Positions 19,401-23,272 of a stretch of 35,348 nucleotides of DNA are shown here, piece after piece; position 1 is the first letter of the stretch, and every line of letters starts with the position of its first letter. A program made the translations under genes and the position numbers. The DNA is from an uncultured Bacteroidales bacterium (GTDB taxonomy: Bacteria > Bacteroidota > Bacteroidia > Bacteroidales > UBA3824). The stretch is from NCBI GenBank assembly GCA_946409405.1, contig CAMJWL010000014.1, forward strand, positions 1 through 35,348, written 5' to 3'. The notes beneath the pieces were generated by a model, which was given only the letters and a program-made list of their open reading frames with translations, was not told the origin of the DNA and searched no databases.

Positions 19401-20790
19401 GCCGTTCGAAGCAATGTTTGCCAACACAACGCCTATCGACTCCACGATGAAGGTGATGTACACTTGGAACTTCGGCAATATGTACTCGTTTGAGACATAC
19501 GACCGCGACACATTGATCGAAAGGACGTTTACCAACACCGACAACAAGAACTACGTTGACAGCATAGTTCCCATCTGGTTGGTAACCAGCATCAGGATCC
19601 CGAGCAACGCTGTATGCTACGACACCACCGCACACGACATCACGGTATATCCGGAACTCACGTCTGAGTTCTCTGTAAGCCCGGATGTTCAGCGTCAGCC
19701 CGCTATGAACGCCAACCTCTACACCGACTCTATACCGACCGACCACATGGTATATAGGTGGAACTTTGGCGACAATAATGGCGACGTGTGGAACTCGCCC
19801 GCCGATTACAAATCGACGCTCGTACACACTTATGAGACTTGGGGCGAATACGTAATCTCCCTCAAGATTGTAAATACGAGGACCACATGTTCGGATTCTA
19901 CGTCGAGGATATTCACGATTATCCCGGCTCCGCCTACATCGCTCATACCTAACACCAAGTACTATGGCTGTGATGACTTCGACTTCTTGTTGGAAGAGAG
20001 CCTCCAGTACCACGACTCGGTAAGGTGGGATATCAGGCGGTACGTCAAGAGCGACTCGCTCGTTGCAGAGGCCAACTACGTTGTGAAGGCTGGCGACATG
20101 AAGCGCCACATGTTCACCGATCCTGGCTTGTACTACCTCTACCTCTCGGCATACGGCCCGGGTACTCCTGGCGAGTTGCTGGTAAGGGTGGACACCGTGG
20201 AGGTTTACCAGACGCCGGTAGTTAAGTTTGAGACTTATCCCGACACCGTAAGGTTGCCCAACATCCCGCTCTACACTCAGAACCTCTCTTCTGACTTCGT
20301 GGACGAATGGAAGTGGGACTTCGGCGACGGCGGCACATCTACCGAGAGGGAGCCTACCTACTACTACAGCAAGCATGGCGACTTCTATGTATCGCTCATC
20401 GGTATCAGCAGGCATCCCGAGAAGGAGTGCCACGCTCAGCAGTCCGACGTTCATGTGAGGGTAGAACCCGAAGGCATGCTTAAGTTCCCGAATGCATTCT
20501 CACCCGATCCTTCCGGACCTTGCGGTGGTGTGGTTGATAAGAATAAGAGGCTCAAGAACGACGTCTTCATCCCGTACCCGAGGAACGGCGTCAAGGAAGG
20601 CACTTACCTCCTCGAAATCTTCAACCGCTACGGCGAGAAGATTTACGAATCCACCGACGTCAACATCGGTTGGGACGGTTACTACCGAGGCAAACTCTGT
20701 CCGCAGGATGTGTACGTTTACAAGTGCAAGTGCACATTCGAGAACGGCAAGATCTTCAAGGAGATTGGCGACGTAACCTTGCTCCGATAG
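1..20790 (+). CDS. Giant SprB-like surface protein with PKD-like module array and T9SS type B sorting domain (5' partial)
   Basis: The frame is open at base 1, so the N-terminus and signal peptide lie outside the window; the GTG at 34 is an internal valine codon, not a start. The visible part is 6,929 residues. It holds about 70 modules of 75-100 residues, each typically showing a Cys near its start, a GxW motif, a V-x-G-L turn, an F-x-W-T-V strand and a second Cys (a PKD/Ig-like beta-sandwich). Four PKD or PKD-like domains follow (residues ~6451-6824; three carry WNFG or WDFG), then a CHU_C/gliding-associated C-terminal domain (6826-6929) with FPNAFSP, FNRYGEKIYES and GWDGYYRG. By family knowledge such proteins are exported by T9SS and anchored outside; F. 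johnsoniae SprB (about 6,500 residues) is the closest described plan. An adhesin or gliding role is inference. No SprF/PorP partner gene is in the window. Confidence 0.93.
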   Translation, partial: GTVTLEATNDNVNGDDGKFTGFWSTTSTAGKFAGTDERSVQKAVVDYTGIGKGAKASFTWTLRKNGLTNNQSGKTYCESTKTVEVTNYEYSITAGYNHTTECKDEFALISANAPADAECWWESSVPGVTFSQGDGEANKIAGSVVNKTVASGLTKSSEHTFTLHADYNGCPKTATVVITDNNVDNAVINPVAGVTCEADVNLSANAPVAGKGKWTLSPSTITYTSGTNTDNVVTVSNLPANATATFTWTIANEDGTCAHVSEPVEVLNKHYENLIETPSQTVCGNTIDLDAKDVRKVYDVKGWWTSNNPTVNAAISASSEEPSITVTLPENSTVTFEWHAQYINDELGLTCTDDKKSVEISNESLNVTAKVSDTYVKGGKNVTCDDKVELVGSTIPSGGEGEWKCVGGIDYAGVTFDSPNNYKTYARNLKSGDYQFQWVVSSSTEVAEPGKGCKKPSDILTVSANGFAVDADKDADDETKTREVCDDIVAVQPSTAKAGSTIEWKGAPYTEGDNGTILVSMGGKTSVRLDYKETSTNGCEASDHVTLINVQPEATADVIYNTCDGTAELKAGNIVSGTKGYWEKVSNAYTGSFSSTEDVSRIEYDGVSNVKIYNIKDNSETKLRYIVEVASNPSCANSIEATVINHRFIPEIKAASYVCDDHLVIEGTMPNYGTYTGEWAGSGLTFEPVEAGDNSKVTVSGLAHGENGITWTVKDSYGCAANVATSTIDNIVPGVAEVTMSDTEKEVCDGEVTLRTRALENNVIGKWTTTSSAVVKGTSTNEATTTGTEVAYTGLNGNSNTFFWTIYREGHEDCHADAQVVIENNHIEAGNILNKTVTCDGTIELEAEAIVDANASGEWTSSTGLDVTADGTAQHKATATGIEINESEKFIWTVTKGQSGKCYDTKTVEVANYQADATIDGKKVASTIACSTEAELIADAISHLGNNVHGQWTKHLMMSGANDVSIADGGSNRATASNLDVTGKYVFHWNVWREVDGKEVCRNFAELTVNNSMLSVDADTQVEGKAASACGDEYVLHGQTISGTVGKWTVKNGDAENITFSPDDTDANATVKGVTSDGITLTWTVSRANGSCPVSDEITIYNDKVDATVLVPASTCDGTVTLEATNDNVNGDDGKYTGFWSTTSTVGKFTDTEERSVQKAVTEYSGMGKGAKVAFTWTIRKNGLSNNQTGKTYCEDTKTVEVTNYDFEFSAGVDNQKTNCKDFIKLDASLPSTDANATGEWSGNQGSIVFDDSTDPKTTVRGLSNSDSNILTWKVKSNGCEHDKSITVINNTVDDAVILTQAHDECNDYVELTATPASVGVGYWELEDGCDYKTGYASTDATVVVNGLAPNAKATFTWKVVSTDNICEKSASVDINNLFYEAKVFSKNQYICEDNIGIVANEIKNDKLLAYWTKSNDDAQFANGEASIATNTTTVTALPYGTTTFTWHVETKQEGLCPSKKANVQITNYSVVGNVTETSVSTCTTSANLTADATPTGCTGEWKLESPESEIDNISYGAGADNNVTSVTGLKSGNYRFSWTVKSPVNTETGKPYCTSEPKYVTVFDNTFTVDADIETEGDTRDVCGDKLTLKVSTPQPVIAGEDKAELTCDDENVKITPVAGSNNKFVVEGIKVSATLTWHEHRNGCDAYDNITLNNIQPSASAQTEYYTCNGTVKLNATKAASGTTGHWDKVATTYVGEFVGDNQKPTDNAASYQFPAGNVNTTVKLKWIVVSDATPSCSDEVEVSVTNNKFNPVINGDNVVCADNVSLTGSMPSEGYTGKWSSSISGVTFDPEDAPSTTANGLIPGDNYITWTVWNTEGDKCESTSESFTVVSTLPGKAKILTTATETCDGNITLTAEAPISVDGVVGTWTTSGNSKTADGKQSATTTTVTFKGLDASETFTWTVSNGTCSDSKTITIYNNKVDAGQIPELDIYTCDGNITLEAEDNTKTYTGSNGWWTSQNGTKFKGSDDTSEKAFKVEALNVPQTGDFFTWHVQRGTCPEATRRITVHNYGVTPELGDNKSVICEDDVEIKAVSLASYGNGVEGEWTLADFPSSRMKREDITINSASNNIAYVEGVSQEGIYKFWWNVKRIVDLDGDNDATDEVCQDHVELVITNGKFSVDADVRLGLDENGDKVAGTTCDGSYSLLGSNIDGATGTWSEVTNSGVSFGDGNADVNKYNATVSGITSAGVTLRWTVEKEGGCKYYDDITVFNDAVIADASFAEPVCNGTVVLTAANDVEHIANLEGMWTIGESTTGHFVDADGNEITDVTSQVATFTGIPEGGTAELTWTVKNKRTDGSYCEDSKKVTVINRQMNFTAGANDVTACSDEYEMKASLPKNATGTWTCNNDNVEYFTSDADKYPDGKNDPHATVKGLNNATTNVFTWTVAANGCEQSKMVEIVNNSVDVAEITTTEHQECQTDFVLNATKPAQGNGVWSTSTNGITFTSNLTGEGESTLAESANNVTVHGMSPNTKAIFVWTVSRDNGNGMICKSTADVTIENTHYDANILTLTDNNGEGTVKTVCADEVELLAEDSKSKYNVQGYWTTDREVEGLAFKLNDAKVNNTDVSISVSKLQSGATTFTWNVDNGQCGLQTASIVVANDKVTAEAGDPVTACGSESELNATVPSVGSGSWECIAGTNKEAVSFDNTETNNYHTGIKGLTGGNYTFRWTVKSAGNIVCDAYDDVIVSMNNFTVDADRTVEGDSRNICGEETTILASVPMGEGWWTVSDETLKGKIEYLNDASNEIKVSGITSSAVFTWHEKRNGCPAENSITLYNRKPQAVAVNKYYTCTGNDIQLSATPAASGTSGHWEKERDYVGHFINKESENAQYTGMDPNTTITLYWIVTDDLMTTCSSKKYPVTVTNFKYEPSIFVNDEVVCADNVELRGSLPAEGFTGKWSPANNDAITFSDEASATTTAQNLALGDNKIVWTVTNVSDAQGIPTCDNTAEITITNNLPGEAKILTTKKFTCDNTITLKAEAIGSDVEYEWSTVGGAKKELVYDDDNNVIPNQIKFNTLDLNTNLFKWKIWKGECEKAVEIEITNNYVSAKIDFADKVSCDNTATLQAEDNTVAYPGSIGTWSSLNGSTFDETGETTTNSNAVTVKGIPSSGDIFTWTVGKGKPEVDYCEKSQQVNIKNLYIESEILTESKTICSPEATLQAKNVSGYGTTAHGYWSLEDYPSSKIADSKTITFGNSDDYNTSVSGMVANGEYVFAWNVYHEIEDGDETTRTCQKSTSVRFTNIMFEVDADLVDKDNKINTCKDSYDLNATPLTENRTGHWEIVSANVEGVEIADSENPSTTVTGIPSSGVTLSWIVKDKDGNCPNHSEVTITNQRVEPVITVVEVDCDGTAILQGNELGDGLTGTWSKASDSYEGDFVEESKTTAATQYTGIPTGTTVGLKWTLTNTVIDEEAEAGTFSCTVPKTEYVTNGGFTVTAGSNDVTDCSDTYTLQGSLPENATGEWTCSVESVVYTSSDPAKYADGKNDPNAVVSNLSNTQDNIFTWTVNKGNCEATAEVIIRNNIPSRAFINTPDNQLICDNKITLTAEQPIYGTGIWSADASSIIWKDGNDVVDVPSLSQITATSMRPNNDTKFTWTVSRPNVFTPGDEASKNCSLTDFITVRNIYYEAEIFTAKVEGEEHQELFLCADHADVEAKDAALYGATGWWTASDPNLSLGEISTLAKVTFEGLANTTTTFTWHVQDADAKCDEKTATIDITNSEVKAMVMDDKIACEHNYTLEASALSGGATGEWSQSKIASEVDVNIASPSNYKTEISGMEGGSYKFTWTVTSQDGRCSDEASVTITDNYFTVDADLSTNEKYRYVCGTTTDLEAQSPTGVGHWEVPAEGVAISDENSNKVVVTELASSATLKWVEQRGDCFAEDVITLTNRLPIVNAKTEYYTCDGTVKLNATVEAPLTGRWEKVSTSTSSLFENGNTVTQEGITMFEGMIDNTTEQLKWIVTDNIYTECENFVVASVTNLKTTAEIFDVDDVCGTELPRIMAQAIPEGFVGTWSCANENVTFSDVNSINTSVSGLVEGSNELVWTVVDAEGRCPEANVARKVVFNNTPSQATITSDNSYEGRQYCGGEKSLKARTPILTSNETGVWTVLRGTVHWVEPTDATQEYDAANNAIICNSTNTTVYFDEIGLDGATFVWTIRNGNCSTKDEITIINNKVIANAGVDKVSCDGTATLSAVDPLSIPYKGEGQWSTDNEDVVFEDGNTTLYNVKVSNLPAGSTKFYWKVTKGECSDEKTVYVTNNSVSASIEEIALIEAGETGLYICSPTQELTGNNLTGTGAQGIWVVGNPRTATLAKGESTDFNVTFTNFSTGVNTFKWIVNNGGTLNEAKNGFDGGCTKEASINIVYNGIETSISGVDVNDNLLFTCETSRVFSGSLPGQCKGEWKVIDGAATIEGNVNSSTIKLVDIATDAFTTLHWTVTSEKNEECTATAEVAIKSLNVKAELVSKPSIYSCTGTEEIAAVAISGATGWWSPANASILGQMVNAVNTDLDGNPVALPRCYSAVTTVKNVGKDRNETFIWHIEMSGGEGAKKVTCQDNAELVIVNNDFELSAGTYAPTCSAKVTLDATHYETGKGEWTIVAGNGKLNDADKSKFNAEVAIDAGATLTLKWHYEKNECSKDAYANIESRRVVAVAADKNTCDDFSTLTGSLRDGQKGVWEPSGDHIIWLSDDDEELTDPDEIALAMTNPKARIKGLKPGNNPFTWTVTNLDGTCPNTATANIVYLIPDSDITNSLVPEWCSDEYNLSAMRDPADNGYTGSWTTTFGPAKVENSTDWQTKATNLQKGKNVFKWTVYSEGGCQGSSEIVIWNKSPEIKVSDYIHNCGDEGNLGATAPDAEKGETGWWTMSKISQYKGFALNGVAYEDVNDFQLRWTDPIAKYTGAQSGPTLLEWHVKNDVCEISKEVTVVNGMTIISAGNTKDIDSCEVEVGLFGTPLEEGDKGWWEPIDPNQKVTFSDPTNNRTTVTNLKFGDNFLRWNILKSDGCPTWADVNVVHKRYPGFSAGDDLEVCDPVFSLIGTDPKAFEKPEDLDKVTSKWEYVSGQGDGKFDNSTNYSTKVRGLGLGVNVLKWIVDNGSCHMEDEIKLTNYGIVADAQGGKDPIEQCDDYMQFFAHMPATYDSVYWDVYYGSGKFIHKRTHNDAIYEALGEKNPYSTNCDTAMVTGLDYGMNIITWNVWNNGCHTTDTVKINNVSPSKAVVAAKSVPICSTEYFLSGNAPRIGKGEWQRAAETSKVDIVDPTSNYTEVRNLATGENKFFWVITNTSEKGRVCVSKADITLINEALTVSAGRDFVVCEDTAMLRAADPGAYTGYWTPLSKHVQIENENSHETKVSHLLTGANTFRWTKTNGNCSVSAEVTVTVNKPTDAKTPDLIYTCTDYAQLRANTPDVDEIGWWKPIAGQGDCGDESTNANAKVFGLGPGTNTFLWSIQRGEGADACVSSDTLRVVSNNVTMSVTTSQPEYCEPKGHVIGATNVEEYTSVWEPVGGNAKFADATANETDVTDLVEGVNTVRWKVTVPGPDGTECTSFKDVVVMNNTAPQAIVTHERFVCDTVAEITANMPPTGTPENPIWGTWGFTQGRAVFADSTANTTTVTGLAETENYITWTIHKGKTCTSTDTMRLTAATIKTKASGDNGTDTLTICGTSTSISAAPAGDGASGWWTTSSRSIKFVDGNSTSENVKIENVTPGLHNMLWHVKKANGCEATAPLIVVNDKYEALANIASANPVCNGEATVIGNVPVAGAYGYWRGPSSVHFLDSSKAVTTMFVSVQGNNTAEWHIVKGPKKCETVASVDVYNLTVVAEVGDAVVACNDKEIKTINAQPAPEDGYGFWKVVSGKAEIQDTTSYVTSVTGIQQGTNTLRWTIVSREWEDARGEKHHCESSDYLEVNNNYFTTSAGADREVCDTVADLRATYHGEKAKGHWSGGYFEDADSYKTKVRGLQPSKPNTFVWTVFLNGCEATDEVVITSTKVDIEITSGDKFTCSNSTNIEARQSAGKGKWSIPMGGGRIAVDTANSTMIYDLNPRENIVRWTVTYGQQNCVTIKEATIDNRTINVSAGFTQSVCDTFATLAGMPLDSTEIGTWYNGVKGDIITERVGDEPEFDDPHLYNTRVTGLYYDDNGAGYSNPFTWFVKDTVTQCTGEATVQIISYHFNVDADVTTIDNYKEVEEPYIELRAKESPYYTGRWDRITGNGTPSPALGPTTTVTGLSQGFNQIGYTATLIGSNSTELYIPPCKATGYVKVAYKAFNVDAGQDRSICEDSTQLNAERVPNAVSYWSAAHGGSSQDGHIGFDDKSNPKTMVRGLAPGKNVLLWNVIKNGFLAQDSVIIYNYGFKVDAGEDQHLCDPYSTLSASGPMDNPLLSDTTSWTGDWDTPVGGVNYENRFEARTAIDSIKAMTNVLVWHVKTVNKNLYTDDRDRLTCYASDTVRVTYYVPPVPEFVINPTSASGCSPFEAMFANTTPIDSTMKVMYTWNFGNMYSFETYDRDTLIERTFTNTDNKNYVDSIVPIWLVTSIRIPSNAVCYDTTAHDITVYPELTSEFSVSPDVQRQPAMNANLYTDSIPTDHMVYRWNFGDNNGDVWNSPADYKSTLVHTYETWGEYVISLKIVNTRTTCSDSTSRIFTIIPAPPTSLIPNTKYYGCDDFDFLLEESLQYHDSVRWDIRRYVKSDSLVAEANYVVKAGDMKRHMFTDPGLYYLYLSAYGPGTPGELLVRVDTVEVYQTPVVKFETYPDTVRLPNIPLYTQNLSSDFVDEWKWDFGDGGTSTEREPTYYYSKHGDFYVSLIGISRHPEKECHAQQSDVHVRVEPEGMLKFPNAFSPDPSGPCGGVVDKNKRLKNDVFIPYPRNGVKEGTYLLEIFNRYGEKIYESTDVNIGWDGYYRGKLCPQDVYVYKCKCTFENGKIFKEIGDVTLLR
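13426..19350 (+). repeat. C-terminal irregular array of about 22 PKD-like modules
   Basis: The same module type continues here (Cys, GxW, VxGL, FxWxV, Cys), but I could not follow the 12-module order beyond the first one or two modules after 13426. Several modules have the form SAGxDxxVC or VDAGEDxxLC followed by TVRGLxxGxNxxxW, which is the usual form in other Bacteroidota surface proteins. This part therefore looks like the older or non-amplified section of the gene. Modules near 18500-19050 have an unusual cysteine distribution, described under findings. Confidence 0.7.
19351..20475 (+). other. PKD domain region of the giant surface protein
   Basis: Residues ~6451-6825 are unlike the module array. 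They read as four consecutive PKD-type beta-sandwich domains. The first has YTWNFGN, the second YRWNFGDN with HTYETWGEY, the third is degenerate (VRWDIRR), and the fourth has WKWDFGDGGTST with YYYSKHGDFYVSL. These WxFG and Y-x-x-x-G-x-Y/F-x-V signatures are diagnostic for PKD domains. They act as a stalk between the array and the sorting domain. Confidence 0.85.
20476..20787 (+). other. T9SS type B C-terminal sorting domain (CHU_C family)
   Basis: The last 104 residues contain the ordered signatures FPNAFSP, an insert with NDVFIPYPRNG, LEIFNRYGEKIYES, GWDGYYRG, LCPQDVYVYK and GDVTLLR. This matches the gliding motility-associated C-terminal (type B) domain. In Flavobacterium johnsoniae such domains direct export through the T9SS with the help of an SprF/PorP-like outer-membrane protein. 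The insert with SGPCGGVVDKNKR between FSP and NDVF is slightly longer than usual. Confidence 0.9.
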
Positions 20791-20813
20791 AAGACTGAGA
20801 TAATCACTCTGAT

Positions 20814-20866
20814 AAAAACAAAACCGCCACGGAACTCACAAAGTTTCCGTGGCGGTTTTGTTTTTT
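20814..20866 (+). terminator. Strong intrinsic terminator after the giant gene
   Basis: A perfect 16-bp inverted repeat (left arm 20819-20834, right arm 20845-20860) is extended to about 21 bp by A-T pairs, closes a 10-nt loop, and is followed by six T residues at 20861-20866. It lies 23 bases after the stop codon at 20788-20790. The A-rich left flank could also let it work for transcripts coming from the right. Confidence 0.92.
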
Positions 20867-21129
20867 GGGGACTGTCTCACGGCGATTACATTTAACAAAA
20901 TGCCGCAAGCGGCAGCAAATATAACGAATATAAAAGTCGCAGAAGTGTATTTGTTAAATTCGAAAAATTAAAATTAACTTGTTGAATTTTAATTTATTAG
21001 TTAAATAAATTATTTTGTTTTATTCGTTTAATTCGGTGTTAAATGAAATTGTCTTTTTTGGGGATACAATAATGGCGGCGTACTTGGTAAGTGCGCCGCC
21101 ATTGTTGGTTGGTGGGGTGGGGGAGTGGG
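20867..21129. other. AT-rich intergenic region between convergent genes
   Basis: I see no coding potential here. The stretch 20935-21050 is very AT-rich. It includes a perfect 11-bp inverted repeat (20965-20975 with 20985-20995, 9-nt loop) and, just upstream, a short GC-rich hairpin at 20901-20914 (TGCCGC, AA, GCGGCA). No matching protein frame or RNA family was recognised. Confidence 0.6.
21067..21107. other. Stem-loop downstream of the DUF1292-like gene
   Basis: Positions 21067-21083 pair with 21091-21107 in a 17-bp stem around a 7-nt loop. As plus-strand RNA the stem has two G-U wobbles, while as minus-strand RNA these become A-C mismatches. It begins 23 bases beyond the stop of the minus-strand gene, so a terminator role is possible, but no clear U-tract follows on either strand. 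Confidence 0.4.
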
Positions 21130-21444
21130 CTACTCTGCCGCGTCCTCTTCCTCGTCCATCCTTGCGTCAAACATCGCCGAGAGTTTGTCGAAGAGGTCGT
21201 CGTCGGTGATGGTGTCAAAAGATTCTTCGCCGTCTTCCATGATGTGTTTGAGGATGAGGATTTCGATGTCCTCGTCCTCGTCGCGTTTGTCGAGGTCTTC
21301 CACATTCTCAAAATACTCTTGCAGGGCGTAGTAGGTGCTGCCTTCGTATTCGAGTTTGTCCACCACCTCAAAGTCCCTGTCGGCTCCGTCTTCGTCCGTC
21401 AGGGTGAGGATTTCGATTTCGTTGTTGTCAAGTTCTTCTGCCAT
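21130..21444 (-). CDS. DUF1292-like small acidic protein
   Basis: This encodes 104 residues, very rich in Asp and Glu. The pattern EIEILTLTDEDG, DFEVVDKLEYEGSTYYAL, then IEILILKHIMEDGEESF and a C-terminal acidic helix (DDDLFDKLSAMFDARMDEEE) matches the DUF1292/YrzB family, whose function is unknown. An in-frame ATG exists 45 bases upstream, but it lies only five bases or so beyond the -7 element and its extra residues are basic and unlike the family, so I take the ATG at 21444 (MAEELDNNEIEIL). The gene converges on the giant gene and diverges from the signalling cluster. It has no obvious functional tie to either side. Confidence 0.8.
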   Translation of the reverse strand: MAEELDNNEIEILTLTDEDGADRDFEVVDKLEYEGSTYYALQEYFENVEDLDKRDEDEDIEILILKHIMEDGEESFDTITDDDLFDKLSAMFDARMDEEEDAAE

Positions 21445-21476
21445 TTTCGTATGTTTTTTGTGTTGTTTTGATGCTA

Positions 21477-21484
21477 CAAAGATA
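21477..21484 (-). promoter_or_regulatory. Bacteroidota -7 element for the DUF1292-like gene
   Basis: On the minus strand this reads TATCTTTG, a match to TAnnTTTG, 32 bases before the chosen start codon. The -33 box is weak: only TTTA is found, 18 bases upstream, so this is a partial promoter match. The transcribed leader resembles that of the phosphatase gene near 33460. Confidence 0.5.
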
Positions 21485-21566
21485 CGCAAAATTCTGATAA
21501 AATAAAATCTTTATTCTTTTTGTGAAATTTTATGGATTTGTTACTCTATATTTGTAAATAAATTTA

Positions 21567-21574
21567 TACTTTTG
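21567..21574 (+). promoter_or_regulatory. Possible -7 element for the kinase/phosphatase cluster
   Basis: TACTTTTG matches the TAnnTTTG consensus and lies 27 bases before the ATG at 21602. TTTG boxes occur 12 and 26 bases upstream, but neither is at the usual 19-21 spacing, so only the -7 half is supported. It is the best promoter candidate in front of the six-gene rightward cluster. Confidence 0.4.
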
Positions 21575-21601
21575 TGTTTCAAAACATTGTTACTACCAAA
21601 A

Positions 21602-22243
21602 ATGGACAAGGCATTAGAAGAGTTGAGGCTGTTGATTGAATCGTGTAATCGGTCTGGCCATATCAGCAAGTCTGATATGGACATGCTCACTGTGCGCGCA
21701 CGTATCATGGGGCTTGCACCGGAAGAACTCGACGAACTTATCAAGACTTCGGGGCAGAAGCCCGTGGAAGGCATGATGAGCGCGGATGAGAAGATGTTTG
21801 CCCCTAAGATGGTACATATTATAGTCGCCATTGTGATTGTAGTGGTGGCGGCGGTGCTTGTGTTTGTGGGCATAGATTTCAACGGTTCGGGCAATTCAAA
21901 AAACAATTCCTACCTCGGTCTTGGCGACAAGCCCGTGGAGGAGGCGGATCTTTACCATTTGTATTCGGGCATTTACGACGGCAAGTCGCTGCTGCTTACG
22001 GTGAAGGACGTCAAGAACGAGAACGGGCGGTATATCATGACCTTCGATCTCAAATGCGACTTCGTGCCGGTAGCCCAAAACTGCAAGTGCTACGTCGATT
22101 TGGCAAAAAACACATTTGAGTTTGAGCAATCGGATGTGGTGGCAAAAAAGTTTTCGCTTGGGGCGGGTACAATAAGCCGCATGGCAACGGGGAAGGTGAT
22201 TTTTAAGCCGTCCTCACAGTTGTACGAACTTACGCAACTTTGA
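21602..22243 (+). CDS. Single-pass membrane protein with N-terminal helical module
   Basis: This encodes 213 residues and I do not recognise a named family. Residues 1-52 form a short helical module (LEELRLLIESCNRSGHISKSD...ARIMGLAPEELDELI in outline) that also occurs in the downstream kinase. Residues ~71-91 are a clear transmembrane helix (VHIIVAIVIVVVAAVLVFV). Residues ~95-213 are predicted extracytoplasmic, with alternating beta-like hydrophobics and two cysteines in NCKCYV. The ATG at 21602 is preferred over an upstream TTG in the same frame because that TTG is inside the -7 region. It is the first gene of the cluster, with 87 bases to the next start. By topology it could carry an envelope signal to the kinase; that is inference. 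Confidence 0.8.
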   Translation: MDKALEELRLLIESCNRSGHISKSDMDMLTVRARIMGLAPEELDELIKTSGQKPVEGMMSADEKMFAPKMVHIIVAIVIVVVAAVLVFVGIDFNGSGNSKNNSYLGLGDKPVEEADLYHLYSGIYDGKSLLLTVKDVKNENGRYIMTFDLKCDFVPVAQNCKCYVDLAKNTFEFEQSDVVAKKFSLGAGTISRMATGKVIFKPSSQLYELTQL

Positions 22244-22330
22244 AAATTGTAATTTGAAAAGTTGCAAACATAGAAAATAGGTAATTATAAATTATGCATT
22301 GATATGGAATGTGCATCAAATAAGTCAGTT

Positions 22331-23257
22331 ATGAGATATATTTTGTTTTCGGCGATGGTGCTGATGATAGCGGCGGGTATGATGACGTCTTGTTCGTCAG
22401 ACAACGCCTCGTGCAAGCAGTGCGACAGCCTTCGCTCGGTGTTGGATCTTTATCGCAAACAGGACAGCATGTCGTCGGCGATGCTGTATGGTCTCAATGC
22501 CAAACTCGATTCGTATGGCAACGTGGAAGACTCTATCAAGAGTTACAGAAGGTCACTCGACTCCCTTACCACCGTAATCAAGAGCAAGGGACGCGCTACC
22601 GGCGCACAAAACAAGGAGTTGCAGGATTACATGGACAGGATTAGGCAACTAATCTCGCAGAACCAGGAGATGGCTGAGAGCCTCAAAGGGTCGGGCTACC
22701 AGAGCGCGTCTATGGACAGGCTCATCCAACTCGTATTCGACAACGCCGAGATGCGCCAACAGGAACTCAACGCCAAGCAGCGCGAAATCGCCGACCTCAA
22801 GACCAAGGTGAAGGGCCTCGAAACCAAGATTGTGGACCTCTCCAACGAAAACACAAACCTCTCCACGGAGGTCAAGGACTTGAACTACCAGATGGCGCAG
22901 ATTACCGGTTCTGTGAAGGTAATCCAGCCTAAGGAGCGCAAGGCCAAGCGCATCGAAAAACTCGACATCGTTTACACCCTCAATGGAAACGAAAAGGCTT
23001 TCATGGGCGAGGTTACGGTGTATTTCAGGATTATCGACCCCAACGGCAAGGTATTGGAGCCGTCGGGCGATTTTACGTATGAGGGAGTTAGCATCGCTTA
23101 TACTATGAAGGATCGTGTGCAGTACGACCGTTCGGACATGCGTCGTCAGATAACTTGGAAAAAGACTGCCACAACGCTCAGCCCCGGCACTTACACGGTG
23201 GATTTCTTCATCGACAGCCACAAGGGCACGAGCGACTCCTTCACCCTCGACAAATAA
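22331..23257 (+). CDS. Coiled-coil lipoprotein with C-terminal beta domain
   Basis: This encodes 308 residues. A short signal peptide ends in a lipobox-like MTSC with the lipidated Cys at residue 21. Residues ~30-130 are helical and polar, ~135-195 have strong heptad-like coiled-coil character (REIADLKTKVKGLETKIVDL), and 205-308 look like a beta-sandwich with FMGEVTVYFRIIDPNGK and SPGTYTVDFFIDS. An in-frame ATG at 22304 would add nine residues before the signal peptide; the later start gives a normal lipoprotein N-terminus. It is followed after 15 bases by the kinase gene. I infer a periplasmic or outer-membrane partner of the kinase. The function itself is unknown. Confidence 0.82.
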   Translation: MRYILFSAMVLMIAAGMMTSCSSDNASCKQCDSLRSVLDLYRKQDSMSSAMLYGLNAKLDSYGNVEDSIKSYRRSLDSLTTVIKSKGRATGAQNKELQDYMDRIRQLISQNQEMAESLKGSGYQSASMDRLIQLVFDNAEMRQQELNAKQREIADLKTKVKGLETKIVDLSNENTNLSTEVKDLNYQMAQITGSVKVIQPKERKAKRIEKLDIVYTLNGNEKAFMGEVTVYFRIIDPNGKVLEPSGDFTYEGVSIAYTMKDRVQYDRSDMRRQITWKKTATTLSPGTYTVDFFIDSHKGTSDSFTLDK

Positions 23258-23272
23258 TAATCAGCCGACCAA

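Noticed and set aside
1-20790. Giant reading frame as a chimeric or mis-assembled artefact
   Set aside because: No stop codon or frameshift occurs over 20.8 kb, module order is regular, and the end carries a complete sorting domain and terminator. Copy number of units could still be affected by assembly.
20866-21130. A small RNA gene or origin in the AT-rich intergenic stretch
   Set aside because: Only short inverted repeats are seen; there is no promoter-terminator pair and no DnaA-box cluster.
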